Positions 1 through 9,581 of a stretch of DNA of 64,000 bases are shown here, piece by piece. Both the position numbers and the translations under genes were made by a program. The stretch is from positions 186,001 through 250,000 of the forward strand of contig NZ_WWCJ01000002.1 in NCBI RefSeq assembly GCF_009857475.1, in the 5' to 3' direction. The notes beneath the pieces were generated by a model, which made no database searches, was not told where the DNA came from, and was given only the letters and a program-made list of their open reading frames with translations. How positions within the stretch are numbered: position 1 is the stretch's first letter; each line of letters begins with the position of its first letter. This DNA is from Pseudoduganella guangdongensis. Lineage in GTDB: Bacteria > Pseudomonadota > Gammaproteobacteria > Burkholderiales > Burkholderiaceae_D.

Positions 1-750
1 GCGGTGCCGCGCCGCGAAAGGCTGTCGGGCGAGGCTTTCCTGCAGGAGCATTACTTGCTCAACCGGCCCGTCATCATCACCGGCATGCTGGACGACTGGG
101 CCGGCAGCCAGCGCTGGTCGCTGGATTGGCTGGCCGCGCAATTCGGCGCACGCGAGGTGGAAGTGCAGTTCGGCCGCAATGCCGATGCCGATTACGAGAT
201 GAACAGCATCGCGCACAAGCGCCGCATGTGCTTTGGCGAGTACGTGGCACTGGTGCGCGACAGCGGCGCCACCAACGACTTCTACATGACGGCGAATAAC
301 GATGGCTGCAACCGCCAGGCGCTGGCCGAGTTGTGGCAGGACATGCCGCTGCTGCCGGATTACCTGGACGGTGAACGCAAGGGCTTCTTCTGGCTTGGCC
401 CGGCGGGCACGGTCACGCCTTTCCATCACGACCTGACCAACAATTTCATGATCCAGGTAATGGGGCGCAAGCGCGTGCGCCTGATCGCGCCATGTGAGAC
501 GCCGAAGCTGCAGAACCAGCGTCACTGCTTTACACCGGTCGATGGGCGCGCCATCGACCTGCAGCGTTTTCCGTCGATGGCGGGCGTGCCGGTCATCGAT
601 TGCGAACTGGCGCCCGGCGAAATCCTCTTCCTGCCGGTGGGCTGGTGGCATTTCGTGCAGGCGCTGGATGTCTCACTCACAGTCTCGGCGACGCACTTCC
701 GCTGGGATAACGATTTTTACAGCAGCTATCCGAACAACCACGATTTCTAA
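1..750 (+). CDS. Cupin-like (JmjC-fold, Cupin_8) protein, 5' end cut by the window
   Basis: The reading frame is open to the first base, so the true start probably lies upstream; 248 residues from a GTG at base 4 are visible. A double-stranded beta-helix iron site is visible: 'FHHD' (HxD, about residues 141-143) and a distal His in 'PVGWWH' (about 216). This is the 2-His-1-carboxylate arrangement of Fe(II)/2-oxoglutarate oxygenases such as FIH-like cupins. The substrate is unknown. Proteins called 'cupin-like' often sit beside TonB receptors, SapC and tryptophan-halogenase-like proteins in polysaccharide loci of Gram-negative bacteria. Here it lies 14 bp before two chitinase genes, probably in one operon, which fits a chitin-use locus. 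The family call is firm; the role is inference. Confidence 0.8.
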   Translation, partial: AVPRRERLSGEAFLQEHYLLNRPVIITGMLDDWAGSQRWSLDWLAAQFGAREVEVQFGRNADADYEMNSIAHKRRMCFGEYVALVRDSGATNDFYMTANNDGCNRQALAELWQDMPLLPDYLDGERKGFFWLGPAGTVTPFHHDLTNNFMIQVMGRKRVRLIAPCETPKLQNQRHCFTPVDGRAIDLQRFPSMAGVPVIDCELAPGEILFLPVGWWHFVQALDVSLTVSATHFRWDNDFYSSYPNNHDF

Positions 751-764
751 AATACGGAGACAGC

Positions 765-3080
765 ATGATCAATCGACCCAATTTACTGATGCTCGCGCTG
801 GTCGGCAGCGCCATCGCCGGCTGCGGCGGCGGCAACGACAGCACGGACGTCACCGCCAAGCCGCGCACGATGGCGGCCGCCGCGCCAGCGCCATCTGCGA
901 CTGCGGCCTGCGACGCCTGGAGCGCCAGCGCGGTCTACACCGCCGGCGCCTGCGTGACCTACGGCGGCAAGACCTATACCGCCAAGTGGTGGACCCAGAA
1001 CAATGTGCCTGGCACCGAACAGTGGGGCCCGTGGGCGCTGCAGGACACCACGCCAACCCCGACGCCGACGCCGACTCCCACGCCAACACCAACACCAACA
1101 CCAACGCCGACGCCGACGCCAGTCCCTTGCCGCCCGGACGGCCTGGTCTCGCCGGTGCCGAACGTCGCTTACTGCGGCGTTTATGACGCTAACGGCCGCG
1201 AAAAGCTGGCCAACGGCTTGAACCGCCGCATTGTCGGCTACTTCACCAGCTGGCGCGTGGGCACCAATGGTCAGCCTGCCTACCTGGTCAACAACATCCC
1301 GTGGACCAACCTCACTCACGTGAACTACGCCTTCGCCACGGTCGGCAGCGACGCCAAGCTGCAGATCGGCAGCGGCGCCAACAACCCCGACACCGGCATG
1401 ACCTGGCCCAACAACCCCGCCGCAGCGATGGACCCCGCGCTGCCCTACAAAGGCCACTTCAACCTGCTGGCGCAGTACAAGAAGAAGCACCCCGGCGTGA
1501 AGATCATGCTCTCGGTCGGCGGTTGGGCCGGCAGCGGCGGCTTCTACACCGCCACCACCAATGCCGACGGCAGCATCAACACCAACGGCATCAACACCCT
1601 GGCCGATTCGATGGTCGCCTTCCTGCGCCAATACACCTTCTTCGACGGGATGGATATCGACTACGAACACCCGACCACCAACAACGAGGCCGGCAACCCG
1701 CTCGATTTCCCGCTCTCCAAACCGCGCCTGGCCGGCTTGATGAAGAGCTATAACGTGCTGCTGAAAACTGTGCGCGAGAAGCTCGACACCGCAGCAGTGG
1801 CCGACAACAAGTACTACATGCTGACCATCGCCGGCTCGGCCTCGGGCTGGGTGCTGCGCGGCGAGGAAAACCTGTCCGGCCTGAAGTACCTGGACTACGC
1901 CAGCCTGATGTCCTACGACCTGCATGGCGGCTGGAACCAGTACGTCGGCCCCAACGCGCCCTTGTTCGACGACGGCAACGACGGTGAACTCAAAGCCGGC
2001 AACGCCTACCAGTACGGCGGCATCGGCTACCTTAACGTGGACTGGGCCTACCGCTACTATCGCGGCGCGCTGCAGGCAGGTCGCATCAACATCGGCGTGC
2101 CGTTCTACACGCGCGGCTGGAAGAACGTCACCGGCGGCACCAACGGCCTGTGGGGCACCAGCCCGACCGTCAGCGATACCGTGGTCTGCGCCGGCGTGCG
2201 TACCTGCGGCATGGGCGCCACCGGCATCGACAACGTGTGGTACGACCTGGACGCCAACGGCAATCCAACCCCAGGCGGCGGCAACCCGCTGTGGCACGCG
2301 CTCAACCTGCAGAACGCCATCGTGCCGTCCTACCTGGATGCCTACGGTGTGACGGAGAAAACCCTGAGCGGCACCTACACCGCGCATTACAGCAGCACCA
2401 TGGCCGCGCCATGGCTGTGGAACGCCACCCGCAAGGTCTTCCTCTCCACCGAAACGGCGCAATCCATCGCCGCCAAGACGCAGTATGTGGTGAACAACGA
2501 CATCGGCGGCATCATGATCTGGGAACTGGCCGGCGACTATGGCTGGGACGCCGCCAAGGGCGAGTACGGCATCGGCTACACGCTGACCACCAATATGGCC
2601 AACGCCTTCCGCACCGCCGGCGCGTACGGCGCGCTGCGCGCCGAAACCGCCATGCCGGAGACCAGCGCCAAGGTCAGCATCGCGCTGGGCGGCTGGAAGC
2701 TTGGCGACAGCAATTACCCGATCAATCCTGTCATGACGGTGACCAACAACACCAGCGTCACGATCCCGGGCGGCTCGGTGGTGGAGTTCGATTACCCCGT
2801 GTCGGCGCCGGCCACCATGAGCGACCAATCAGGGTATGGCCTGAGCGTGATCAAGGCCGGCTACACGGGGCCGAACAATATCGGCGGCTTCAAGGCCAAC
2901 TTCAACCGCGCCCGCTTCACCATCCCGGCCTGGCAATCGCTGGCGCCCGGCGCCTCGGTGTCGCTGACCTTGAACTACACCTTGCCGATCAGCGGGCCGT
3001 CCGCCTACACCATCACGGTGAATGGCGTGAAGTACGCGCTCAGCGAGGAATATCCCGAACTGCCGGTCGTCCTCAAATAG
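765..3080 (+). CDS. Exported GH18 chitinase with N-terminal CBM5/12 (lipoprotein)
   Basis: This 771-residue protein is predicted to hydrolyse beta-1,4-GlcNAc bonds of chitin by the substrate-assisted GH18 mechanism. The N-terminus is a lipoprotein signal with lipobox 'AIAGC' (Cys20). A CBM5/12 chitin-binding module follows at about 48-91 (aromatic core 'AKWWTQNN' and 'WGPW'), then a Thr-Pro repeat linker at about 95-118. The GH18 barrel starts near residue 153 ('RRIVGYFTSW') and carries the DxxDxDxE motif as 'DGMDIDYE' with acid/base Glu301. A beta-rich C-terminal domain occupies about 640-771. A GGAG ribosome site precedes the ATG. It is followed 10 bp later by a GH19 chitinase, so the two are probably co-transcribed and act together at the cell surface. 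Confidence 0.95.
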   Translation: MINRPNLLMLALVGSAIAGCGGGNDSTDVTAKPRTMAAAAPAPSATAACDAWSASAVYTAGACVTYGGKTYTAKWWTQNNVPGTEQWGPWALQDTTPTPTPTPTPTPTPTPTPTPTPTPVPCRPDGLVSPVPNVAYCGVYDANGREKLANGLNRRIVGYFTSWRVGTNGQPAYLVNNIPWTNLTHVNYAFATVGSDAKLQIGSGANNPDTGMTWPNNPAAAMDPALPYKGHFNLLAQYKKKHPGVKIMLSVGGWAGSGGFYTATTNADGSINTNGINTLADSMVAFLRQYTFFDGMDIDYEHPTTNNEAGNPLDFPLSKPRLAGLMKSYNVLLKTVREKLDTAAVADNKYYMLTIAGSASGWVLRGEENLSGLKYLDYASLMSYDLHGGWNQYVGPNAPLFDDGNDGELKAGNAYQYGGIGYLNVDWAYRYYRGALQAGRINIGVPFYTRGWKNVTGGTNGLWGTSPTVSDTVVCAGVRTCGMGATGIDNVWYDLDANGNPTPGGGNPLWHALNLQNAIVPSYLDAYGVTEKTLSGTYTAHYSSTMAAPWLWNATRKVFLSTETAQSIAAKTQYVVNNDIGGIMIWELAGDYGWDAAKGEYGIGYTLTTNMANAFRTAGAYGALRAETAMPETSAKVSIALGGWKLGDSNYPINPVMTVTNNTSVTIPGGSVVEFDYPVSAPATMSDQSGYGLSVIKAGYTGPNNIGGFKANFNRARFTIPAWQSLAPGASVSLTLNYTLPISGPSAYTITVNGVKYALSEEYPELPVVLK

Positions 3081-3090
3081 GGAGCGCGAG

Positions 3091-4518
3091 ATGCGAGCAA
3101 GCAGTGTGACAACACTGGCGGCCGCGCTGCTGCTGACCGCCTGCGGCGGCAGCGGTGCGCCGGACAGTACCCCGGCGCTGCGCACGGCGGCGCTCAGCGC
3201 CGTATCGGGCGCAGCGGAAGCCACGGCCGCTTGCCCGGCATGGAGCACCAGCCAGGTCTACACGGCCGGCATGTGCGCCATTTACCAGGGCAAGCAGTAC
3301 CAGGCCAAATGGTGGACGCAAGGGAACGCGCCCAGCCAGGCGGATACCTACGGCCCCTGGAAGTACATCGCCGACGCCAGCGATCCGCCGACCGACCCGG
3401 GCGATCCGGGTACCCCGCCGGGCGGCGTGCCGACCAAGGCTGCCGCCGAGGCGCGCGAGCGGGCCCTGACCGACAATGACTTCTTCCGCAGCGTCAAGGC
3501 TTCCATCCGCACGCTGGATAATGCGGCGGTGGATGCAGTGGCGCCGGGCGCGGCGGGCAATCCGGCCAACGTCAAACGCGTGGAGCGCCTGCTGCCGGCC
3601 GCAAAGTGGGAGCACTACTTCCCGCTGCGCGAGCCAAGCTATGAGTACCGGCGCTTCCTGCAGGCGGTGGCGAAGTTCCCTGCGGTGTGCGGCGACTACA
3701 GCGACGGCAGGAATGCCGACGCCATCTGCCGCCATTCGCTGGCGACCATGTTCGCCCACTTCGCGCAGGAAACCGGCGAGCACAATGCCAGCCTGCCGCT
3801 GCCGCAATGGCGCCAGGGACTGAAGTATTTGCGCGAGCTGGGCTGCAACGAGGAAGGGCCGGGCTGCGGCTACAACACCGAATGCAGCGATCCGGTGTTC
3901 AACTCGGTCTGGACTTGCGGGAAAAACGCCGACGGCAGCTTTAAAAAGTACTTCGGGCGCGGCGCGAAACAGCTCTCGTACAACTACAACTACGGGCCGT
4001 TCTCGCAGGTGATGTTCAACGGCGACCAGTCGGTGCTGCTGAAGAACCCGGACCAGGTGGCCTCGACCTGGCTGAACCTGGCCTCGGCCACGTTCTTCTT
4101 CGTCTATCCGCAGCCGCCCAAGCCGTCGATGCTGCACGTGCTCGATGGCAGCTGGGTGCCCAATGCCAGCGACCGGGCGGCGGGCGCCGGCAACAACTTC
4201 GCCACCACCATCATGATCATCAATGCGGAATGCGGCACCGGCACGGAAAAGCCGGCGGCGCAGAACCGCATCGATTATTACCGGCAGTTCGCGGCGGACC
4301 TGGGTTGGGATGTGGCGGGGGAGCAGTTGTCGTGTGCCAGCATGCAGCGCTTCGGCCCCGCCAGTTCCGCTTCCTACAATATCTATTGGGAGAAGAACTG
4401 GAACAGCGGGGGCGATTACCAGTGCCAGCTGGTGAGCTACCAGACGCCGTACAACGCGCTCATCGCCGGCAACTACGTGAAATGCGTTGAGCGCAACTGG
4501 GGCGTTACGCTCAACTAA
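3091..4518 (+). CDS. Exported GH19 chitinase with N-terminal CBM5/12 (lipoprotein)
   Basis: A 475-residue chitinase using the inverting GH19 mechanism, unrelated in fold to the GH18 enzyme upstream. It begins with a lipobox ('LLLTAC', Cys18), then a CBM5/12 module at about 48-92 very like the upstream one (shared 'YQAKWWTQGN' and 'YGPW'). A Pro/Gly linker follows, then the catalytic domain from about 125. The catalytic acid region reads 'AHFAQETGEHN' with Glu227, matching the HETGG-type GH19 motif. The second signature 'FGRGAKQLSYNYNYG' is intact. Pairing a GH18 and a GH19 enzyme with near-identical binding modules suggests complementary attack on crystalline chitin. It converges on the next gene with only 6 bp between stops. 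Confidence 0.95.
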   Translation: MRASSVTTLAAALLLTACGGSGAPDSTPALRTAALSAVSGAAEATAACPAWSTSQVYTAGMCAIYQGKQYQAKWWTQGNAPSQADTYGPWKYIADASDPPTDPGDPGTPPGGVPTKAAAEARERALTDNDFFRSVKASIRTLDNAAVDAVAPGAAGNPANVKRVERLLPAAKWEHYFPLREPSYEYRRFLQAVAKFPAVCGDYSDGRNADAICRHSLATMFAHFAQETGEHNASLPLPQWRQGLKYLRELGCNEEGPGCGYNTECSDPVFNSVWTCGKNADGSFKKYFGRGAKQLSYNYNYGPFSQVMFNGDQSVLLKNPDQVASTWLNLASATFFFVYPQPPKPSMLHVLDGSWVPNASDRAAGAGNNFATTIMIINAECGTGTEKPAAQNRIDYYRQFAADLGWDVAGEQLSCASMQRFGPASSASYNIYWEKNWNSGGDYQCQLVSYQTPYNALIAGNYVKCVERNWGVTLN

Positions 4519-4524
4519 GGCAGG

Positions 4525-6273
4525 TCAGCGCTGGCTCACCGAGCCAGCCTGGCCTACCTGGCCCAGCGATTCGGCCATGCGCACCATCTTCACAAACTCG
4601 GCGCGGTAGCCGTCAGGATCGGCGCCGCGCGCACCATCGGCCAGTTTGGCGATATCGCCGTAGCTGAAGTCGTCCAGTTGCTGTTCGCCGCGAAGGCGCT
4701 GGCCGAAGGCGGCCACGGCGACGGCGAAGCGCTGGTCGTCCGGCGCCGCGTCGAGCGAGTTGCGCGCTGCGTCGGCGCGCACCGCGTGCTCAAGCTGCTT
4801 GCTGACCGACTGGCCGGGCAGCTTGTAGCGCACTTTCACGAAGCACAGCTCATCGCCTTTGCCGCTTGCGGCTTTCGGCTTGGCGGCCTGCTCGTAGCGC
4901 AGCGGGTCGACCAGCTTGCCGGCATTGGCGGCAGGCGTGATTTCGTAGATGGCGGTGACGGTGTGGCCGGCGCCCATATCGCCTGCGTCCACCTTGTCAT
5001 CCTTGAAGTCCTGGCGCGCCAGCATGCGCGTCTCATAGCCGACCAGGCGGTAGGCGGCGACTTGCGCCGGGTTGAATTCCACCTGCACTTTCACGTCGTT
5101 CGCGATCGGGAACATGGTCGAACCCAGTTCCTGCGACAGAGCTTTGCGCGCTTCCAGCAGGGTGTCGATGTAGGCGGCGTTGCCGTTGCCCGACTGGGTC
5201 AGGCGCTGGATCAGGGCGTCGTTCAGGTTGCCCAGGCCGACACCAAAGACCGACAGGTAGATGCCGGACTTGCGTTTATCGACGATGAATTTTTCCAGCT
5301 GCTTCGGATCGGTGATGCCGATATTGAAATCGCCGTCGGTGGCCAGGATGATGCGGTTCACCGCTTTCGGGTCGAAGTTGCGTTCAGCCTGTGCATAAGC
5401 GCGCTGCAAGCCGTCGCCGCCGGCGGTACCGCCGGACGACTGCAGCTTGTTGATAACGTCGATGATCTTGTTCTTGTCCTTGCCGCTGGTGGGCTCCAGC
5501 GCGACCGAGGTGCCGTTGGCGTAGGTGACGATGGAGACCATATCGTCGTCGCGCAGCTGCTCGGCGAACAGGCGGAAGCCTTGCTGCAGCAGCGGCAGGC
5601 GGTCGCGCGGGCCCATGGAGCCGGAAACATCGACCAGCAGCACCACATTGGCGCGCGGGCGTTGCGCGGTCTGGATGTCGTAGCCTTTGAGCGCGATGTG
5701 CACCAGCTGGTTGCCCTTCTGCCAGGGGCTGGGCATGACTTCGGTGGTGACGGCGAAGGGCTGGCTGGCCTTGGCCGGCGCGGCGTATTTGTACGGGAAG
5801 TAGTTGACCATCTCCTCCACGCGCACGGCTTGCAGCGGCGGCATGCGGCCGTCGGCCAGCATGCGGCGCACGAAGGCGTAGGAAGCGGTGTCGACATCGA
5901 CGCTGAAGGTCGATACCGGCTGCTCGCTCACCAGTATGGATTTATTGCCTTCCTTGTCGGGGAATTTGTCGGCGGATTGCGGTACGGGTGCGAGGAGCTG
6001 CAGCGGCGCCGGGCGGACCACGCTAGGCGCAGGGGCATAGGCATGCGGCGTGGCGCGCTGCATTTCCTGCATATTCAGGCGCGAGCCGCTCACAGCCACT
6101 TTGGCGCGGGCGTCGGCGGCGGCCGGCGGCACCGGGGCCGCTGGCGGTGCCGGTGGGGCAGCGACCGGGGACGCTTCGTTCGCCGGCGTCAGTCGCGGCA
6201 CCTGCGAAGTGCAGGCGGCAAGCGCCAGCGCGCCGATGGCGACGACTGGAGCCAGTACGGTGGTCTTTTTCAT
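4525..6273 (-). CDS. YfbK-type von Willebrand factor A domain lipoprotein
   Basis: A 582-residue protein with a lipobox 'ALAAC' (Cys21) and an Ala/Pro-rich segment to about residue 60. A YfbK-type N-terminal domain ('FSVDVDTASYAFVRRML', about 123-139) precedes a vWA domain from about 208. The metal-dependent adhesion site is intact: 'DVSGSM' at 215-220, and 'ATDGDFNIG' further on. The C-terminal part resembles the DUF3520 region that follows vWA in YfbK proteins. Members are cell-envelope proteins of unclear role, probably protein-protein interaction through bound Mg2+. It is monocistronic, convergent with the chitinase gene, and its start is followed by a 78-bp gap to the DUF1501 gene on the same strand. 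Confidence 0.9.
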   Translation of the reverse strand: MKKTTVLAPVVAIGALALAACTSQVPRLTPANEASPVAAPPAPPAAPVPPAAADARAKVAVSGSRLNMQEMQRATPHAYAPAPSVVRPAPLQLLAPVPQSADKFPDKEGNKSILVSEQPVSTFSVDVDTASYAFVRRMLADGRMPPLQAVRVEEMVNYFPYKYAAPAKASQPFAVTTEVMPSPWQKGNQLVHIALKGYDIQTAQRPRANVVLLVDVSGSMGPRDRLPLLQQGFRLFAEQLRDDDMVSIVTYANGTSVALEPTSGKDKNKIIDVINKLQSSGGTAGGDGLQRAYAQAERNFDPKAVNRIILATDGDFNIGITDPKQLEKFIVDKRKSGIYLSVFGVGLGNLNDALIQRLTQSGNGNAAYIDTLLEARKALSQELGSTMFPIANDVKVQVEFNPAQVAAYRLVGYETRMLARQDFKDDKVDAGDMGAGHTVTAIYEITPAANAGKLVDPLRYEQAAKPKAASGKGDELCFVKVRYKLPGQSVSKQLEHAVRADAARNSLDAAPDDQRFAVAVAAFGQRLRGEQQLDDFSYGDIAKLADGARGADPDGYRAEFVKMVRMAESLGQVGQAGSVSQR

Positions 6274-6351
6274 GGTGGACGTCCTTGGAAATTATTGTCC
6301 TGCTAACTTCCTCTAAACGCCCGCGCCGTGCAACCAAGGTTACATTTGGTA

Positions 6352-7737
6352 TCAGCCCAGGAAGCCGAGGTTGCGCGTCGTGTAGTTGGCCAGGTTGGGC
6401 AGCAGCGCCAGCAAATCGCTGTCGCTGGCGCCCAGCCATTTGCCCAGCGTGGCCGCGTACTGGTCGACCGAAGTGCTCGGCAGCAGGCGGCCCTGGCCGA
6501 CATCGTCCGGCCCGTTGTTGGCAAATACCGGCGCCGTGCCGTAGAAGCGCTGGCCTTTCACGGCGCCGCCCATCATGAAGTGCGTGCTGCCCCAGCCATG
6601 GTCGGAGCCGTCGTTATTCGCCACCAGGGTGCGGCCGAAATCGGAGGCGGTGAAGGTGGTCACCTTGTCCGCCACGCCCAGCTCCTGGGTCGCCTTGTGG
6701 AAAGCGGCCATGGCTTCGCCCAGCCTGCCCAGCAGCACAGGATGGGTGGCGGCCAGGTTGTCGTGCGTGTCGAAGCCGCCCATGGAGACGAAGAACACCT
6801 GGCGCTTGGCGCCCAGGCTGCCGCTGGCGGAGATCATGCGCGCCACCATCTTCAACTGGTCGCCCAGTGAGTTGGAGGCGGGGAACACGGTCTGCAGCGG
6901 CGGGGCCGCCGCGAAGGCTGCCGTCAGCGCCGTATTCGCATCCACCGAGCGCCGCGTCACCCGGTTGTATTCGTTTTCCAGCTGGTGGGGGCGCTGCTGC
7001 GTCACCAGGGTACGCAAGGCCTCCGATGCTGCCGAGGAGCCGAACAGCGGCGATTTCAGGCCGCTGAACTGCATCGAGCCGCTGGCCGACACCTGGTACT
7101 GCACCGCCGATTTGCCGACCATGAAGACCGCGTTGCCGGACACGTTGACGCAAGTGAAGGTGGCATTGCCGTTGCCGGACTCGAACAGGTCGCCCAGGCG
7201 CCCGCCCCAGCCCGAGACCGCGCCTTCCGGCCGCGAGGACTGCCAGATCGACTGCTGGTCGTTGTGCGAGAACAGCTTGGGCGGCAGCGGCACGGTGCGC
7301 GCCTGGTACTGGGCCTTGGTGGTCGGCCGCACCAGCGGGCCGACGTTCAGCATCACGCCCAGCTGGCCGGCATTGAAGATCGGCAGCAGCGGGGCCAGGG
7401 CCGGCGCCAGCGCGAATTCGCGCGCGGCGCCGGTGGAATCGAGCACCGGCGCACTGGCCGCCATGGCGGTTGCCGCCAGTGCGTCGCGCCCGTAGGCGAG
7501 CGTGGGCCGCAACAACTGGTAGGCGGCGTAGCCGTTGGCGTCGTACGGCACCACGGTATTGCCGTTGTCGTTGCCGCCGTAAAGGAAGATGCAGACCAGG
7601 GCCTTGTAGTCGCTGGCCGTGGCTGCCGCTGCTTCGGCAATCGAGAGCAGGTTGATGGCCCAGGGCGCCGCCACGCCAGCCATGCCGAGTGCCGATGCGC
7701 GCTGGAGGAAGGCGCGGCGCGATGCTTGCTTTGTCAT
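6352..7737 (-). CDS. DUF1501 exported protein (Tat signal)
   Basis: A 461-residue protein whose N-terminus carries a twin-arginine type signal ('SRRAFLQRAS') followed by a hydrophobic Ala-rich stretch, so export in folded form by Tat is likely. The body matches the DUF1501 family, which belongs to the alkaline phosphatase/sulfatase-like superfamily. Conserved stretches include 'FLYGGNDNGNTVVPYD' near the N-terminus and 'FDTHDNLAATHPVLLG' and 'DHGWGSTHFMMGGAV' in the second half. No enzymatic activity is established for the family. It lies 11 bp downstream of a DUF1800 gene on the same strand; this pairing is a recurrent operon in many bacteria and suggests the two products work together. Confidence 0.92.
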   Translation of the reverse strand: MTKQASRRAFLQRASALGMAGVAAPWAINLLSIAEAAAATASDYKALVCIFLYGGNDNGNTVVPYDANGYAAYQLLRPTLAYGRDALAATAMAASAPVLDSTGAAREFALAPALAPLLPIFNAGQLGVMLNVGPLVRPTTKAQYQARTVPLPPKLFSHNDQQSIWQSSRPEGAVSGWGGRLGDLFESGNGNATFTCVNVSGNAVFMVGKSAVQYQVSASGSMQFSGLKSPLFGSSAASEALRTLVTQQRPHQLENEYNRVTRRSVDANTALTAAFAAAPPLQTVFPASNSLGDQLKMVARMISASGSLGAKRQVFFVSMGGFDTHDNLAATHPVLLGRLGEAMAAFHKATQELGVADKVTTFTASDFGRTLVANNDGSDHGWGSTHFMMGGAVKGQRFYGTAPVFANNGPDDVGQGRLLPSTSVDQYAATLGKWLGASDSDLLALLPNLANYTTRNLGFLG

Positions 7738-7748
7738 GGTGGGGGCCT

Positions 7749-9398
7749 TTATTTCTGGACAATGAATTCGGGAGACGCCATTACCAGGGTCAGCGCCGCA
7801 TACACGCGGTTGGCGCGCGCGGCGTCGGTACCGGTGGCCATGCTGGAAATGGCGTTGCGGATCAGGGCGAGCGTGTCCGCGCCGAGCTGGCCGGCGGCCA
7901 GCACCAGGTTGATCTCGTCCAGCAGGGCAGGCACGTTGTCGGCCAGCGGCAGCAGGCTGGCGTAATCGGCTTTGACGTCGCCCACCCCTTTGCTGATGGC
8001 CGACTGCATGTAGTTGGCGTAGCCGACCACGCTGGATTCGTTCACGATCTGGAATTCGGGCGCGACCACGCCCAGCGCCGGCGGCACATAGCCGGGGCGG
8101 AAGAAATTGAACACGCTGGACGAGCGCAGCGGGCTTTGGCCCAGGCGCGTCGAGGGGTCGCTGGTGTTGCCGATGGCCCAGGCGTCGCTCGGCGAAGCGG
8201 CATTGAAGGCGCGCGCCCAGGCCGTGAAACGCAGGATCGGTTCGCGCACCTTGCCAAAGCTGGGCGAGGCCAGGCCGGCGGCGGAACGCGCGTCCTGGTC
8301 CAGCAGGATGGCTTTCAGCACGGCTTTCAGGTCGCCTTTGACGCCGCTGCCGTTGTCGTTGAAGACCGCCGCCACGCGCGCCACATAGGCCGGCGCCGGG
8401 TTGCCGGTCACCAGGCGCTGGATCAGCTGGCGCGAGATGAAGGGCGCCACGTTGGGGTGGGCGAAGATGGCGTCGAGCGCCTTGCCCAGAGCGGTGGCGG
8501 CATCGGTGCCGGCGCCGATGGTGGTGCCAAGGAAGGTCTTGTCGCCGCTTTCATACTTGCTGGCCACCTGGATCATCGGGCGTTTGCGGTAATCCGGCGT
8601 GTCGGTATTGGCGCCGGCCAGGTCGTAGTCCCAGCCGGTGAAGACGCGCGCCAGGCCGGAAATGTCGGCCTGGGTATAGGTTTCCTGCTCGGTGGCGGTG
8701 CCGTCCGGGTTCAGTTTCAGCAGGCCGATGGTGAACAGCTGCAGGATTTCGCGCGCGTAGTTCTCGTCCGGCATGGAGCCGGTTTTCGGATTGGCCTTGG
8801 CGTTGCCGCGATAGGTCAGGTATTCGCCCATGGACGGCGACAAGGTGATTTGCTGTAGCAGGGTGCGGTAGTTGCCGAAGGCGTTGGCTTCCAGGATGTC
8901 CATGTAGGCGGCGCCGCTGAAGGCGCGCCAGGAGCCGGTAAAGCCGTCCAGCGACGCCACCACGATCTCCGACAGGGCCAGCGTTACGCGCTGGCGCAGG
9001 GTATCGGGCGCGGCCAGCAGCTTGCGCCACACCGCCGCATCGATGCCGGCCTGGCTGTTCTTGTGCTCGAGCGCGTTGAAGCCCTTCGCCAGCAGCCAGT
9101 CCCAGCGTGTTTGCGAGGGCGACAGGGCCATTTGCTCGTCCAGCCACTTGCTATAGCCGATGGCCTGCACGCGCGCGATCTGCTCGCGCGTGGCGCCCAT
9201 GGAAGCCTGGGCCAGGAAGCGTGCGGCCTGACTGGCGGACGCCGTCTCTACCGGCACCGGCGGCACGGGCGCGGTGCCGCCGCCGCTGTTCGGGGCGCTA
9301 TCGCCGCCGCCACCGCCGCCGCAAGCGCCCAGCAGGGCCGCCGCCGCCAGGCCGACCGGCACCTTGGGCACGCTCGCAACTTCCGTCGAATCGTCCAT
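7749..9398 (-). CDS. DUF1800 family protein
   Basis: A longer open frame extends upstream, but the start chosen is the ATG at 9398 because AGGAGT lies 9 bases before it and an Ala-rich lipoprotein-like leader follows ('LAAAALLGACGGGGG'). This gives 549 residues. The body matches DUF1800: 'ARFLAQASMGATREQI' at the start of the domain, a helical middle with 'ENYAREILQLFTIGL', and 'VFNFFRPGYVPPALG' near the C-terminus. Biochemical function is unknown. Its gene sits directly before the DUF1501 gene, the usual arrangement, and the two are almost certainly co-transcribed. Confidence 0.9.
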   Translation of the reverse strand: MDDSTEVASVPKVPVGLAAAALLGACGGGGGGDSAPNSGGGTAPVPPVPVETASASQAARFLAQASMGATREQIARVQAIGYSKWLDEQMALSPSQTRWDWLLAKGFNALEHKNSQAGIDAAVWRKLLAAPDTLRQRVTLALSEIVVASLDGFTGSWRAFSGAAYMDILEANAFGNYRTLLQQITLSPSMGEYLTYRGNAKANPKTGSMPDENYAREILQLFTIGLLKLNPDGTATEQETYTQADISGLARVFTGWDYDLAGANTDTPDYRKRPMIQVASKYESGDKTFLGTTIGAGTDAATALGKALDAIFAHPNVAPFISRQLIQRLVTGNPAPAYVARVAAVFNDNGSGVKGDLKAVLKAILLDQDARSAAGLASPSFGKVREPILRFTAWARAFNAASPSDAWAIGNTSDPSTRLGQSPLRSSSVFNFFRPGYVPPALGVVAPEFQIVNESSVVGYANYMQSAISKGVGDVKADYASLLPLADNVPALLDEINLVLAAGQLGADTLALIRNAISSMATGTDAARANRVYAALTLVMASPEFIVQK

Positions 9399-9581
9399 CG
9401 CACACTCCTGAAGTATTTCCATCAGGAATTCTATAGCTCTACCGCTGGCTGTGCCAATCGTGCGCGGCTTTACATCCACACTTGAGGTGCCTGTACCACG
9501 CGGGAAGGGAACGCCGGCACATTGCTTATTGCTGGCTGGCAGAGGGGAAGCTATGCTGAAAGCCAGGGTGGAGGAATGGAC

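Noticed and set aside
1060-1122. Tandem Thr-Pro codon repeat as a microsatellite element
   Set aside because: It is the normal PT linker between the chitin-binding and catalytic domains.
783-2828. Long minus-strand open frame opposite the GH18 chitinase
   Set aside because: It is an antisense shadow of a high-GC gene: no ribosome site, low-complexity product, and the plus-strand gene has clear domains.
4678-6306. Plus-strand open frame opposite the vWA gene
   Set aside because: Antisense shadow rich in Gly/Ala/Arg with no recognisable motif.
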